Assembly: GCA_050251715.1 (NCBI GenBank)
Contig: JBFWMG010000024.1
Coordinates: 1 to 54,365, forward strand
DNA from: JBFWMG01 sp050251715
Lineage (GTDB): Bacteria; Desulfobacterota; Desulfovibrionia; Desulfovibrionales; Desulfovibrionaceae
Direction: 5' to 3'
Length of the DNA: 54,365 nt
Below are positions 24,076 through 32,407 of the stretch, piece by piece; position 1 is the first letter of the stretch, and each line of letters begins with the position of its first letter. Under the pieces are notes generated by a model, which did not search any database, was not told where the DNA came from, and saw only the letters and a list, made by a program, of their open reading frames with translations. The position numbers were made by a program, and so were the translations under genes.

Positions 24076-24795
24076 CTAACTCCTCCGCGTGGCCGGGGCG
24101 CCCAGGTAGATAGGCTGATCGCCCCAATCCGCCAGCCCCACCGCATCAAGTCCCTTGGTCGCGGCGAACTCGCGGACGCGCTCGATGCTCACGCAGGCGC
24201 GGCGAGCGCGGCCTGCGGCGGCCTCGGCAATGCGGTCGAGCAGATCGCCCTGAACGGTGATCTCCGGGGCGTAGAGACGCGCCAGGTGGGCCACGTCGGG
24301 CGCTGTGGCGGGCTGGGCGGGCGTCCAGCACAGGACGCGGTTGTGGAACCGCTCGTGCTTCTTGAGCTTGGCGGGCAGCATTTCCTCGCCGATGATGATG
24401 ACCGGCGCGAGGCTCTTGTCCAGGATCTCGCGCACCATATCGAGCATGCCCGCGCGCTGCACTACGTAGTCGAACTCGTCCAGAATGAGGAGCCGCTGGT
24501 CCACTGCCAGGGCCATGATGATCTCGTCCATCATGTCCGTGATCGTGCCCGTAGCCGGGCGGCCCAGCTCGCCGCACAGCGCCTGACAGAGTTTGCGCTT
24601 GGTCCAGGTGCTGCCGACCTCGACGTAGATGGCCTTGTGGTGGTGCGCCGCATAGGTCGCGGCGAACGTCTTGCCGTAGCCGCTGAACCCGTGGAAGGTG
24701 CCCAACGGATGCAGATGCGCCGGGCAGGCGAGCACGCGCTCGGCAAGCTCCGAAAACAGGGTCACGTTCCGCAACGGGGCAATGGTTTTGGTCAT
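24076..24795 (-). CDS. MuB-like AAA+ ATPase, transposition target-selection protein
   Basis: A 239-residue ATPase that binds DNA and guides the transposase to target sites. I start it at ATG 24795, preceded by AGGAGG; the longer frame upstream is only read-through. Walker A is GFSGYGKT and Walker B is LLILDEFDYV. The sensor region follows with VIIIGEEMLPAKLKK. Its length is close to the short MuB-type AAA proteins (Mu B is 312). It follows the transposase gene directly, as in Mu. Confidence 0.9.
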   Translation of the reverse strand: MTKTIAPLRNVTLFSELAERVLACPAHLHPLGTFHGFSGYGKTFAATYAAHHHKAIYVEVGSTWTKRKLCQALCGELGRPATGTITDMMDEIIMALAVDQRLLILDEFDYVVQRAGMLDMVREILDKSLAPVIIIGEEMLPAKLKKHERFHNRVLCWTPAQPATAPDVAHLARLYAPEITVQGDLLDRIAEAAAGRARRACVSIERVREFAATKGLDAVGLADWGDQPIYLGAPATRRS

Positions 24796-24818
24796 GGACT
24801 TCGCGCCTCCTGATGGGG

Positions 24819-26915
24819 TTAGAGCGTGGCCAGCGCGGCCTCGCCGAATTGTTCGAGCAGGCTGCGCCGGGCCTTGTATTCCGGCAGTTGCTGATAGCCG
24901 CCCAGCCACACGGCCTGGCGCGGATCCACCTGTTCGCCGCGTTCGATGCGTTCTTCCAGGTCGCGGGCGCGCAGGAACCGCGTTTCCGCCGTTTCCGGCG
25001 CGGGCGGCTTAGGCATTTGGATGACCTTGGTAGTGGCAGGCTCGGGCAGAGCGGGCGTGGACGCTTGCGCGGGCTGCGGCGCAAGCTCCGCCTCCAGCGC
25101 GGCCTGGCGGGCGGCCTGTTCGGGCGTGAACGGCGCGGCCTCGATGACCGGACGCGCACCGTGAAGCTCGGCAAGGATTTCGTCTTCCTTGCGCGCGATG
25201 CGGGCCAGACGCCCCTTGGCGCGGCGCTCGCGGGCGTCGTCCACCATGGTTTGCGGGAAGTAGGCGCGGCTGTGCCCGTCCAACTCGGCGGTACAGATCA
25301 GCCGCTGGTCCAGGTCGCGCACCCAAACGCGGCGGGCGTCGTGGATGTCGTAGCCGACCAGCACATCTTCGCCGTGGTGCAGTTCCAGCTCCTTGGCGTA
25401 GTATTCGCGGTTGTGCAGCTTGAGCACGCAGCGGTTTACCGGGCATTGTTCGTAAGGCCGGAACATGTCTGCGGCTTCCAACTCGGAAAGATGGAATATC
25501 TCGGTTTGCGGGGCCAAATATTCCCACTGTTCGGCAGGGGTGCGGTTGCGTTTGCGGCCTGTGGACGGATCAGCGATCTTGGGCAGGGCGCTGTGAGGAC
25601 GCGCGTTGTATTGCGCCACCTTGAGCTCCATCCACGCTACGAATTGCTCCCAGGTAAGCATGACCTTGGTGGTGCCGGTGTCCCTCACATCCTTGCGGCT
25701 GCGCTTGAACATGGCCTGCCGCACTTCCTTGTCCATGTCGCGTCCCACATAGGCGGGCAATTCCTTGGCGCATCGGTTCCAATACTTCTGGAACGCCTCG
25801 ATAACGCCGCGCGATTGCGAACGGTAGGGGATCGAATGCTGCGTGGTGGTGCCCAACCGAGTGAGCACGCCGACACCGGGGCCTTGAAGATACTGGTTTT
25901 TAAATCCACATCCGTTATCAACGTAAAATATCGCGGGGATACCGCAGCCTTCCACTGCAACCCGGATGGCGTCAGCCACAAGCCACTCCCCCTCGGCCAA
26001 GCCAACCGACCAGCCCACGCAACGCCTCGTGGCCACATCGAGGATCGAGATAATCTCTGGCCTAAAAGGCTTGCCATGGCTGGGGTGGCATACTTCGGCG
26101 TCGAACGTGGTGCCGTCCGCCGTGTACACATCACCAGGACGAAGTTCGGAAAAGTCACGCTTCACAAAGGCCAGCAGGTTGCGCATCTCGCGCGGGCCGC
26201 GCCTGCCCTGGCTGGCCACCACCACGCCCAGGCTCGCGATCTTGCATTGCACGGCGCGCAGGCTCGGCAGGTCCGGGCATTGCCCCTGCAGCTGTTCGTG
26301 GCACCAGCTGATGGAGGGCTTGGTGGGGCGGCGGTAATAGTCGAGGAACTGCGGCAGCCAATCCGGGACGGCGGGCTTGTTCGTGACCGGCGGGCGCGGC
26401 GCGAGTGCGTCCGTCCCGTTCTGGTGCATGGTCCGCCGCCAGCCCCGCAGGGTGCTGGCCGATACGCCGATCCTCTCGCCCTGGCGGTTGTTGGCCGTGG
26501 CCACAAGCTCTTGCCAACGCGGGGCGAGCTGCTCGGCCTGGGAGAGTTGCGAGAAGCGCCGTTCCGCCGCCAGTACGCCCTCGGCCACGGCCAGGCGCTG
26601 GATCTCCTGCAGGATGGCCAGCCGGGCGTCGCGCACGTCGCGCTGCCACGTCCGGAAATGGCCAGGGTCGGACGGCGGGGCTGCGGGGCAGGTTTCGAAA
26701 TCAATGGCCGAGGCATCGCACAGGCTGCTGGTCAGCGCATCGGCCACCTGCTTGCGGGTTGCCTCGGGCATGGAGGAGACCAGCCACTCGTTGCCGCCGC
26801 CGCGACCAACGCGGGGGCGAGGGAGCCAGGATTCACGCTTGGCGCGCTTCTCAACGGCTTGGCGACTTATTCCAAACAACGTCGCCAGTTCCTTCGACGA
26901 ATATAAAACTCTCAC
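24819..26915 (-). CDS. MuA-like DDE transposase
   Basis: A 698-residue transposase that cuts phage ends and joins them to target DNA. An N-terminal winged-helix DNA-binding region (LATLFGISRQAVEKRAKRE) is followed by a second HTH (VSASTLRGWRR, near residue 155). The RNase-H-like catalytic core contains Asp267 in VYTADGTTFD, Asp333 in FYVDNGCGFKN and Glu373 in SRGVIEAFQKYW, a complete DDE triad. The C-terminal domain is Ala/Pro-rich and probably contacts the MuB-like partner, encoded 24 bases downstream. Length matches Mu A (663). Confidence 0.95.
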   Translation of the reverse strand: MRVLYSSKELATLFGISRQAVEKRAKRESWLPRPRVGRGGGNEWLVSSMPEATRKQVADALTSSLCDASAIDFETCPAAPPSDPGHFRTWQRDVRDARLAILQEIQRLAVAEGVLAAERRFSQLSQAEQLAPRWQELVATANNRQGERIGVSASTLRGWRRTMHQNGTDALAPRPPVTNKPAVPDWLPQFLDYYRRPTKPSISWCHEQLQGQCPDLPSLRAVQCKIASLGVVVASQGRRGPREMRNLLAFVKRDFSELRPGDVYTADGTTFDAEVCHPSHGKPFRPEIISILDVATRRCVGWSVGLAEGEWLVADAIRVAVEGCGIPAIFYVDNGCGFKNQYLQGPGVGVLTRLGTTTQHSIPYRSQSRGVIEAFQKYWNRCAKELPAYVGRDMDKEVRQAMFKRSRKDVRDTGTTKVMLTWEQFVAWMELKVAQYNARPHSALPKIADPSTGRKRNRTPAEQWEYLAPQTEIFHLSELEAADMFRPYEQCPVNRCVLKLHNREYYAKELELHHGEDVLVGYDIHDARRVWVRDLDQRLICTAELDGHSRAYFPQTMVDDARERRAKGRLARIARKEDEILAELHGARPVIEAAPFTPEQAARQAALEAELAPQPAQASTPALPEPATTKVIQMPKPPAPETAETRFLRARDLEERIERGEQVDPRQAVWLGGYQQLPEYKARRSLLEQFGEAALATL

Positions 26916-27154
26916 CTCGGGCCCCCACGCTCACCGTTTATTGCCTCGCTCGGCACGCCGATTTCCATCAGCTTTTCCAGCACCCTTCGGCTGTTGGCAG
27001 TGCCTCTGACGGTGCGAGATACGAGGGTGTGCGAGACTTCCAGATCCCGTGCAATGTCGGCCATAGTTATGCCCACTTCATCCAAGTACTGGCGAATCAC
27101 AAAAGGCTTTCGTCCACGTGCAGATCGGGGGGCAGCATGGGGATTAGCAGTCAC
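26912..27154 (-). CDS. Ner-like small DNA-binding regulator
   Basis: An 80-residue protein in the Ner position, just before the transposase (4-base overlap). It has one clear helix-turn-helix: ITMADIARDLEVSHTLVSRT, then VRGTANSRRVLEKLME. Ner proteins in Mu repress early and repressor promoters. The sequence has the lambda-repressor-like pattern of small Ner/Cro types, so this function is likely but not proven. Confidence 0.75.
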   Translation of the reverse strand: MTANPHAAPRSARGRKPFVIRQYLDEVGITMADIARDLEVSHTLVSRTVRGTANSRRVLEKLMEIGVPSEAINGERGGPR

Positions 27155-27582
27155 AGATCGGCCTCCAGCAGCTTTTTCCGGCGCTTGAGCGCACGAATTT
27201 GATCGTCTAGTTCGGCCCGCATCAGCCGATGCCTTTGTTCTTCATTGATGACGAGCCCTCCCAGAACACCTGCCAATGGCGACAACGGCTCCAGCGTCCC
27301 CAAGATATGGCAGATCGCTGCCAGTCCACGTAACGTTGGAACGTGTTCGGACTCTGATGGATTGAGCCACTTTTCTAGCGTGGCCAAAGAAAGGGCCGAC
27401 GCATTGCCGCTGGTGAGACGCACTCCGGCAGAGGCTGCGAATTGATTGATGCGATCAAGGATTTGTTCGCGGGAGAGGTGAGACTCGCGGCAGGCGGTGG
27501 CCAACGCCGACTTGATGGCAACGTTTAGCCCGTGGATCTGCATAAGGGGATTGTTGATCAGGTGCAGCTGCCGCGTGCTCAT
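27151..27582 (-). CDS. early regulatory protein of unknown family
   Basis: A 143-residue protein, the first gene of the leftward early operon. It ends in a charged helix (RHRLMRAELDDQIRALKRRKKLLEADL), typical of dimerising coiled coils. The body has HLSREQILDRINQFAASAGV and SLATLEKWLNPSE, an HTH-like pattern. It shares 4 bases with the Ner-like gene. A regulator of the phage switch is likely from position and composition; I do not recognise the family. Confidence 0.7.
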   Translation of the reverse strand: MSTRQLHLINNPLMQIHGLNVAIKSALATACRESHLSREQILDRINQFAASAGVRLTSGNASALSLATLEKWLNPSESEHVPTLRGLAAICHILGTLEPLSPLAGVLGGLVINEEQRHRLMRAELDDQIRALKRRKKLLEADL

Positions 27583-27717
27583 ATCACCGTCCAGGAGTTC
27601 TGTGTGTTACCGTCCGATCTCCGTTGGGGACCGGACGTTGACCGGTGCTAGGGCGGCTGGTAGATTGCACTACAAGTCTTACAAATAAACGTTCCATCTG
27701 TGACCGCCCGCAGATGC

Positions 27718-27746
27718 AAAGTAGGTAAAAAATTGGTTGCGGTCAA
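27718..27746 (-). promoter_or_regulatory. early (leftward) sigma-70 promoter of the prophage
   Basis: On the minus strand TTGACC and TACTTT are separated by exactly 17 bases. It lies about 135 bases upstream of the first leftward gene. The -35 box overlaps the inverted repeat at 27735-27748, so a bound regulator would block RNA polymerase. This is the expected arrangement of a lysogeny switch. Confidence 0.6.
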
Positions 27747-27748
27747 CC
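27735..27748. promoter_or_regulatory. probable operator of the phage switch
   Basis: GGTTGcggtCAACC is a 5-base inverted repeat with a 4-base centre. It overlaps the -35 box of the leftward early promoter, and a further half-site GGTTGC occurs at 27757-27762. It lies between the divergent repressor and the early operon and is the best candidate for repressor or Ner binding. Confidence 0.5.
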
Positions 27749-27875
27749 TGAATAATGGTTGCAAGGGGCATTTTTTTGAAATCTCTTCTCATTATAAATT
27801 TATTAATTGTTTGCAGTATCTTGCATGACAGCTCTCCATATACAATGGGGTTGCGGCATAGATTGCAGGTTTGCC

Positions 27876-28295
27876 ATGGCCTATAGCAACCAAAACTTTG
27901 GCGAGAAGCTACGGTCTCTCAGGGAGGAGCTAGGCATTTCTCGGGATGTCCTTGCCGAGCGGCTCAGTGTCAGTAGGTCAAGTTTACAAAACTATGAGGA
28001 AGGTAGCCTGCCGAAGGGAGACGTCCTTATCAGGATAGCTCAAGAGCTTAACTGTTCTACGGATTGGCTGCTGCTCGGAGTAGAACCACAAATAGTAGCC
28101 CCTCAAGCAGGCCAATGCCAGCGATGTGCCCAGTTGGATGAAGAACTGAGAAAAGAGCGTGAAGCAAATCGGGAACTCTCGACGGAGGTAAGACGACTAC
28201 TCGTCGAGAACGGCGATCTCCGTGTCAAAGTTGTGGAACTCAAGGCCAGGGTCGGCCCGAATGAAGACGGGAAAGAATTAAGACAGGCAGGGTAG
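27876..28295 (+). CDS. XRE-family repressor of the Mu-like prophage
   Basis: A 139-residue protein divergent from the early operon, the position of the Mu c repressor. It starts at ATG 27876. Residues 9-65 hold a typical XRE helix-turn-helix: FGEKLRSLREELGISRDVLAE, then RLSVSRSSLQNYEEGSLPKGD. The rest is a charged coiled coil with ELSTEVRRLLVENGDLRVKVVEL, presumably for oligomerisation. It lacks the LexA/S24 peptidase domain of RecA-responsive CI repressors, so induction by DNA damage via self-cleavage is not expected. Confidence 0.82.
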   Translation: MAYSNQNFGEKLRSLREELGISRDVLAERLSVSRSSLQNYEEGSLPKGDVLIRIAQELNCSTDWLLLGVEPQIVAPQAGQCQRCAQLDEELRKEREANRELSTEVRRLLVENGDLRVKVVELKARVGPNEDGKELRQAG

Positions 28296-28325
28296 GAAAG
28301 GTGGTTGCGCTGTTCGGTGAAGCGA

Positions 28326-28623
28326 GAGGCAGAAAAAGGCGAGCCGATCAACTGGATTTTTTTGACCTTTTAACATAAAAAGGCCATATTGCTCAACGGG
28401 TAATCTGTGGGTTTTAGAGGCAAAAGAAGGCGAGCTAATACTTAAAGCGAATTATTCCTAAAAACACCATAAGCGGTTTTTTATTGTTTCGGAGTTCATT
28501 TTCTAAAAAAACTATAATATGCTATATTTCAGTGTGATAGAAGAAACTCATAATTTCGGCTTAATTTCCGAGTTTGGGGCGGGAACTCGGATACTTGGGA
28601 GCCATTCCTGAAAACGAGCTAAC
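28326..28623. repeat. three imperfect repeats near the phage left end, candidate transposase binding sites
   Basis: GAGGCAGAAAAAGGCGAGC (28326 onward) and GAGGCAAAAGAAGGCGAGC (28417 onward) form a 23-base imperfect direct repeat, 91 bases apart. A third related copy is CCTGAAAACGAGCTAAC at 28607-28623. The shared core is about AAAxxCGAGCTAA. MuA-type ends have three such sites, and this spacing and location next to the repressor fit. The gap 28296-28811 holds these repeats and nothing else I can support, apart from a CCGAGTT/AACTCGG inverted repeat at 28568-28590. Confidence 0.5.
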
Positions 28624-28811
28624 TAAATAAGGACGCGCAACAGAATATTTTTTATGATTTTTGTTTATCATTATTTTTTAGCATGTTACGGATGAAAGCA
28701 CTGTTAGGCTTCATGTTAAAGTTCCCCTTCTGAACTGTTGCGCAAAGCACGGCGTTGGAATTCTCGGATGCGGCATTTCGTTAGGAGCAAGATAAAAACA
28801 CGTGAGGCTAT

Positions 28812-29321
28812 ATGAAAAAGCTATGCCTTGCCGTATTTGTTTTATTTTTTATTGTAGGATGTGGAAAGAAGGAACTGGCGGATTGTAAACAAGATGTCAT
28901 ATCTTTTGAAAAAGAGTTTTTATCTGTAGATGCGAAGTTTCAAAAAGGATATGCTAGGTTTAGAAATATCCTTAAAGATACATTAAGTGGCACTACAGAT
29001 GCAACACAGTGGTTGCAGATCGCGCAGGATGCAAAAAGGACAGCAGAGACGGCGCATGCTGTTGCATACCGTCTACATATATCTTCATCAGTGCCTGACG
29101 ATCTGTATGAAACATTGGAAAATGTACGAAAAAATATATCAGTATCATACTTTGCGCAAATGAAGATGGCTGACAATGTTATCTTTATCCTCACGCATTC
29201 CGGAGAGATGTACTCCACACAGGCTTCGCTTGCCACTGAGGCACAGAATTACATGTTTAGAGCAGTAATCGGGCTCACTCAAGCGAAGCAAATGGTGGGA
29301 ATGTTGGAGAAGAACGGATGA
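28812..29321 (+). CDS. putative lipoprotein of unknown function
   Basis: A 169-residue AT-rich gene. Residues 1-17 form a signal peptide ending in the lipobox IVGC (Cys17), so the protein is likely an inner- or outer-membrane lipoprotein. The mature part is helical with no recognised domain. Base composition differs sharply from the GC-rich prophage. It stands alone on the plus strand, right outside the likely phage end, in an AT-rich tract of mobile-element remnants. No function can be assigned. Confidence 0.75.
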   Translation: MKKLCLAVFVLFFIVGCGKKELADCKQDVISFEKEFLSVDAKFQKGYARFRNILKDTLSGTTDATQWLQIAQDAKRTAETAHAVAYRLHISSSVPDDLYETLENVRKNISVSYFAQMKMADNVIFILTHSGEMYSTQASLATEAQNYMFRAVIGLTQAKQMVGMLEKNG

Positions 29322-29570
29322 AAACAACCGCAGGTAGGTGCTAAAAGTGCGTGCCACACGCCATGGATTCAATGCCTCTTGGTGTCAAAAGCATTCGTCG
29401 CACAGCCTGATTTCAAGGGGTGCAGGTGTCAAAAGCGGCCTCAACCCACCTCACCCCTTATTTCCTCTCTAACATCCCACCAATTCCCGCTCTTTCCCGC
29501 CTCTTCCCGGTTCTCTCTTACTGTCAATATCTCTCTTCGTGTCACATGAGAAAAGGAAAAGACGAAGGCC

Positions 29571-30092
29571 ATGGCGATCCCCCATTTCTCCTTGGAAACG
29601 GCCATGCGCCGCACGGAGATCGCAACCCTCACTTGGTTCCATGTCGACCTAGAACGTCGCTTCGTGCACCTCCCAGAGACGAAAAACGGCGAAGCCCGCT
29701 CCGTCCCCCTCTCCCCCGCCGCCCTGGACATCCTGAAACGCATCCCTCGAAACCTCAAAGGCTCAGTCTTCGCCCTCTCCCCCGAAAACATCACCCGCGC
29801 CATGGTCCGCGCCTGCAAACAAGCCGGAATCGCAGATCTCCGCTTTCATGACCTGAGGCATGAGGCCACAAGCCGCTTCTTTGAAAATACCGATTTGGAT
29901 TTGATGGAGATAAAGGCGATCACGGGGCACAAGAGCATGCAGATGCTGGCTAGGTATAGCCATTTGCGGGCACATAGGTTGGCGGAGAGGTTGGCAGGGA
30001 GGCAAAGGGGGGTAAGTTGCGGGGGGGGGTGGAGAAATGGGCTCCTCGGTCCTGGTAGTATTTGTATTGCTATTATTTTTTGGGGGGCTTAA
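29571..30092 (+). pseudogene. tyrosine recombinase fragment (C-terminal catalytic part only)
   Basis: A 173-residue frame carrying the catalytic half of a phage-type integrase: Arg in ETAMRRTEIATLTW, then TKNGEARSVPLS, HDLRHEATSRFF (His-x-x-Arg) and GHKSMQMLARYSHL with His and Tyr. The roughly 200-residue N-terminal arm-binding and core-binding domains are missing, because a stop codon lies 8 codons upstream. It is probably inactive. The C-terminal tail is unlike the family and follows a run of nine Gs. It marks an older integrated element next to the Mu-like prophage. The preceding 29322-29570 shows no gene. Confidence 0.8.
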
Positions 30093-30185
30093 AGAAGGAT
30101 GACTTGCGGTGCGGTTGCGAACTCGTCGCGAGTAACTCCTGCAGATAACTATGATCCAATTCTACCTCTAATATTTAGGAGATGG

Positions 30186-32405
30186 ATGGTGAAAAAATTA
30201 GCGCTGATAGTAGGAATTGATAAATATCCGGAACTACCGTTGGATTGTTGTGTCTATGACGCAATGGAGATAGCCGAGACATTAAAGGATGGGAAGTATG
30301 GCTTTGAGGTCATTGAATTGTATGATAATGACGCGACAAGAAGAAATATTAAATATGAGCTCGTTGAATGCATTGAAAGAGATTGTGATGCATTTTTATT
30401 CTATTTTTCTGGCCATGGGTTAAAAACTGATTACGGTACGTTCCTTTGTGGAATAGATACTGATGAGTATGACGAAGGTGTTGAATTTGACTATATTAAG
30501 AGGTGTGTATGTAGTGAGAAGGCAGCAAATAAATCTATTGTTTTGATATTTGACTGCTGCCATTCAGGTGGTGTGGGAATCATGTCTGGAATTACGCCAA
30601 GAAATTATATTTCGAATGAAAATATTAAAAATGCATTGGAAGTTCTTGGTGCGGGAAGGGTTGTTTTAGCTGCATGCAAAGAAGACCAAAGTTCATATGA
30701 AGACGATAACTCTGGGCATGGATTTTATACTGGGCATCTTTTAGATGGGCTTAAAGGTGACGCTGCTGATGGAGAAGGGGATATTACAGCACCTGGCCTT
30801 CATAATTATGTATGTTCGAAGTTGCGTAATATGGAAGACCAGATACCTGTTTTTAGCGGAGATATCGCAGGTAAGTTTGTTCTTGGGCAAGGTTTTTCGC
30901 CAAAAAATATAGTTGGTCTAACTGAGCAGGAGTTTCTTGATATTGAGGCAGAGGCCGCGCGTCACCTTGATGAGTACCAGGGAAAAATGAATATTTCTTC
31001 AAGGCGAAGCCAGTGGACGACTTATGGGTATAAAACTGCGTGTCAGCTGCTTGAACCCCTAGCTCGTTGGTTTACGCGTCAGATATCTGATCACAGTGAC
31101 TTGTTAGCGAGAGAGAAATTTTACAGTTTGTATGAATCGTTGATAAATAGGAAAGCAATCTTAGGTAGTCTTGATATTGGGACTAATCTCGCAAAAGGGG
31201 AGGTGGTTAAGATTCTTGGGACAGGCACCTTCGGGACGGTGTATCAAGTCAAGGATCAAGGATCTGCTCGCACGTACGCTTATAAAGTTTTTCACGCTCA
31301 AGATATCAGAATTGTAGATAAGGTAAAGCGGTTTGAACGCGGTTATCATGCCATGCGACAACTCGACCATTCTCATATTGTTAAGGTCTTTGAATACTCT
31401 GAGTGCCCTATTGGGTTTTATATGGAATATATTGAGGGTCCAAACCTACGTGATTTTGGACACGAAATACTCTCGATAAACGAAAAGTTAGTATTACTTT
31501 TGATTGTATCAGACACGTTGGCGCATGCACACATGCGTGATGTCTATCATCGTGATGTTAAGCCGGAAAATATTATTCTAAAATATAATGCCAATGAAGA
31601 AATTTGGCAGCCATTTTTAACAGATTTTGATCTTGCATGGTTCTCTACGGCAACGAAAGTTACGAAGGAAGGTATGGGGACGCTCTATTATGCATCTCCA
31701 GAGCAGCTAGGTAAGCCCAGTTCTCGGCTTGCAAAGATGCCAACAACTGATGTATTTTCTTTTGGCCAGCTTTGCTTTTTTCTTTTTACAGGGAGAGACC
31801 CTGTTCCTTTTGATCAAATGCAAAATATAGATATAATATCAAGAGTAGTACAGACTCAGATGCATTTAGAGTCTGCTACTATGTTTATTGATTTTTATAA
31901 AAAGACGACGGATGTGATTCCAGAGAAACGGTATCAAGACTTCCCGTCAATAAGTGGCGTATTGTATAATATACGGCAATCTTTTGCAAATGTAAGTCCG
32001 AGCGCTGTGCTGTCGTTTGATGAGTTTGTGGATGAGCTTGCATTCTCTATTGTGGGTTTGGCCCCTGGGAAGAGGAAGTCGCCTTCTTCTTTTGAAAGTC
32101 TGACAGGGCGATTTGCGATTGCGCTTTATCGTAGAGATGTTGCAAAAGGGGTATCGATCGAGGCGTGTCTTGAGGCAAATGATCGATCTTTTGTGCAAGG
32201 GTGTACCTACGCTGATGTCTGCAAGGTTCATAACAAAAACGTTGAGTCTATTTTGAGTGGTTATCGTTTTGCATCTTGGAGTAAGGGGCGCTCGACGCCT
32301 TATTCAGTAAATATTACCTTTGACTTGAATGATTTTTCATATGCCAATGTGCAGTTGCTGCGCACGATTTTTGTAGGTTTAATATCATCTCTTGAAAGGG
32401 ACTAA
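30186..32405 (+). CDS. caspase-like peptidase fused to a Ser/Thr protein kinase
   Basis: A 739-residue AT-rich gene; the start at ATG 30186 has AGGAG before it. Residues of about 1-230 are a caspase/metacaspase (peptidase C14) domain with GIDKYP, catalytic His77 in YFSGHG and Cys125 in FDCCHSG. After a helical linker, residues of about 340-600 are a protein kinase: GTGTFGTVYQV loop, Lys367, HRDVKPEN (455-462), then DFD instead of DFG (480-482) and SPEQ. The last 140 residues are unassigned. No membrane segment is seen. A PP2C gene starts 2 bases later. Such a set suggests a phosphorylation-controlled protease, possibly an anti-phage or cell-death device; the substrate is unknown. Confidence 0.85.
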   Translation: MVKKLALIVGIDKYPELPLDCCVYDAMEIAETLKDGKYGFEVIELYDNDATRRNIKYELVECIERDCDAFLFYFSGHGLKTDYGTFLCGIDTDEYDEGVEFDYIKRCVCSEKAANKSIVLIFDCCHSGGVGIMSGITPRNYISNENIKNALEVLGAGRVVLAACKEDQSSYEDDNSGHGFYTGHLLDGLKGDAADGEGDITAPGLHNYVCSKLRNMEDQIPVFSGDIAGKFVLGQGFSPKNIVGLTEQEFLDIEAEAARHLDEYQGKMNISSRRSQWTTYGYKTACQLLEPLARWFTRQISDHSDLLAREKFYSLYESLINRKAILGSLDIGTNLAKGEVVKILGTGTFGTVYQVKDQGSARTYAYKVFHAQDIRIVDKVKRFERGYHAMRQLDHSHIVKVFEYSECPIGFYMEYIEGPNLRDFGHEILSINEKLVLLLIVSDTLAHAHMRDVYHRDVKPENIILKYNANEEIWQPFLTDFDLAWFSTATKVTKEGMGTLYYASPEQLGKPSSRLAKMPTTDVFSFGQLCFFLFTGRDPVPFDQMQNIDIISRVVQTQMHLESATMFIDFYKKTTDVIPEKRYQDFPSISGVLYNIRQSFANVSPSAVLSFDEFVDELAFSIVGLAPGKRKSPSSFESLTGRFAIALYRRDVAKGVSIEACLEANDRSFVQGCTYADVCKVHNKNVESILSGYRFASWSKGRSTPYSVNITFDLNDFSYANVQLLRTIFVGLISSLERD

Positions 32406-32407
32406 CT

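Larger units (their letters stand above)
1..28642 (-). mobile_element. Mu-like transposable prophage with P2-like tail genes (right end off-window)
   Basis: About 40 genes run almost without gaps from about 27.6 kb leftwards, with a divergent repressor at the right. The order is repressor, small regulators, MuA-type DDE transposase, MuB-type ATPase, early genes, GemA, Mor, lysis, terminase pair, DUF935 portal, MuF, protease, capsid, gp36, G and gp37. That is the order of Mu-type phages. The tail module after it has the P2 order V-W-J-I-H. Every gene seen is intact, so the prophage may be functional. The left attachment end is placed near 28642 only from clustered transposase-site-like repeats and a CA dinucleotide. 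The other end, with sheath, tube and tape measure, lies beyond base 1. Confidence 0.9.

Noticed and set aside
24796..24909. Longer N-terminus for the MuB-like ATPase
   Set aside because: The extra 38 residues overlap the transposase end and lack family similarity; a good ribosome site precedes ATG 24795.
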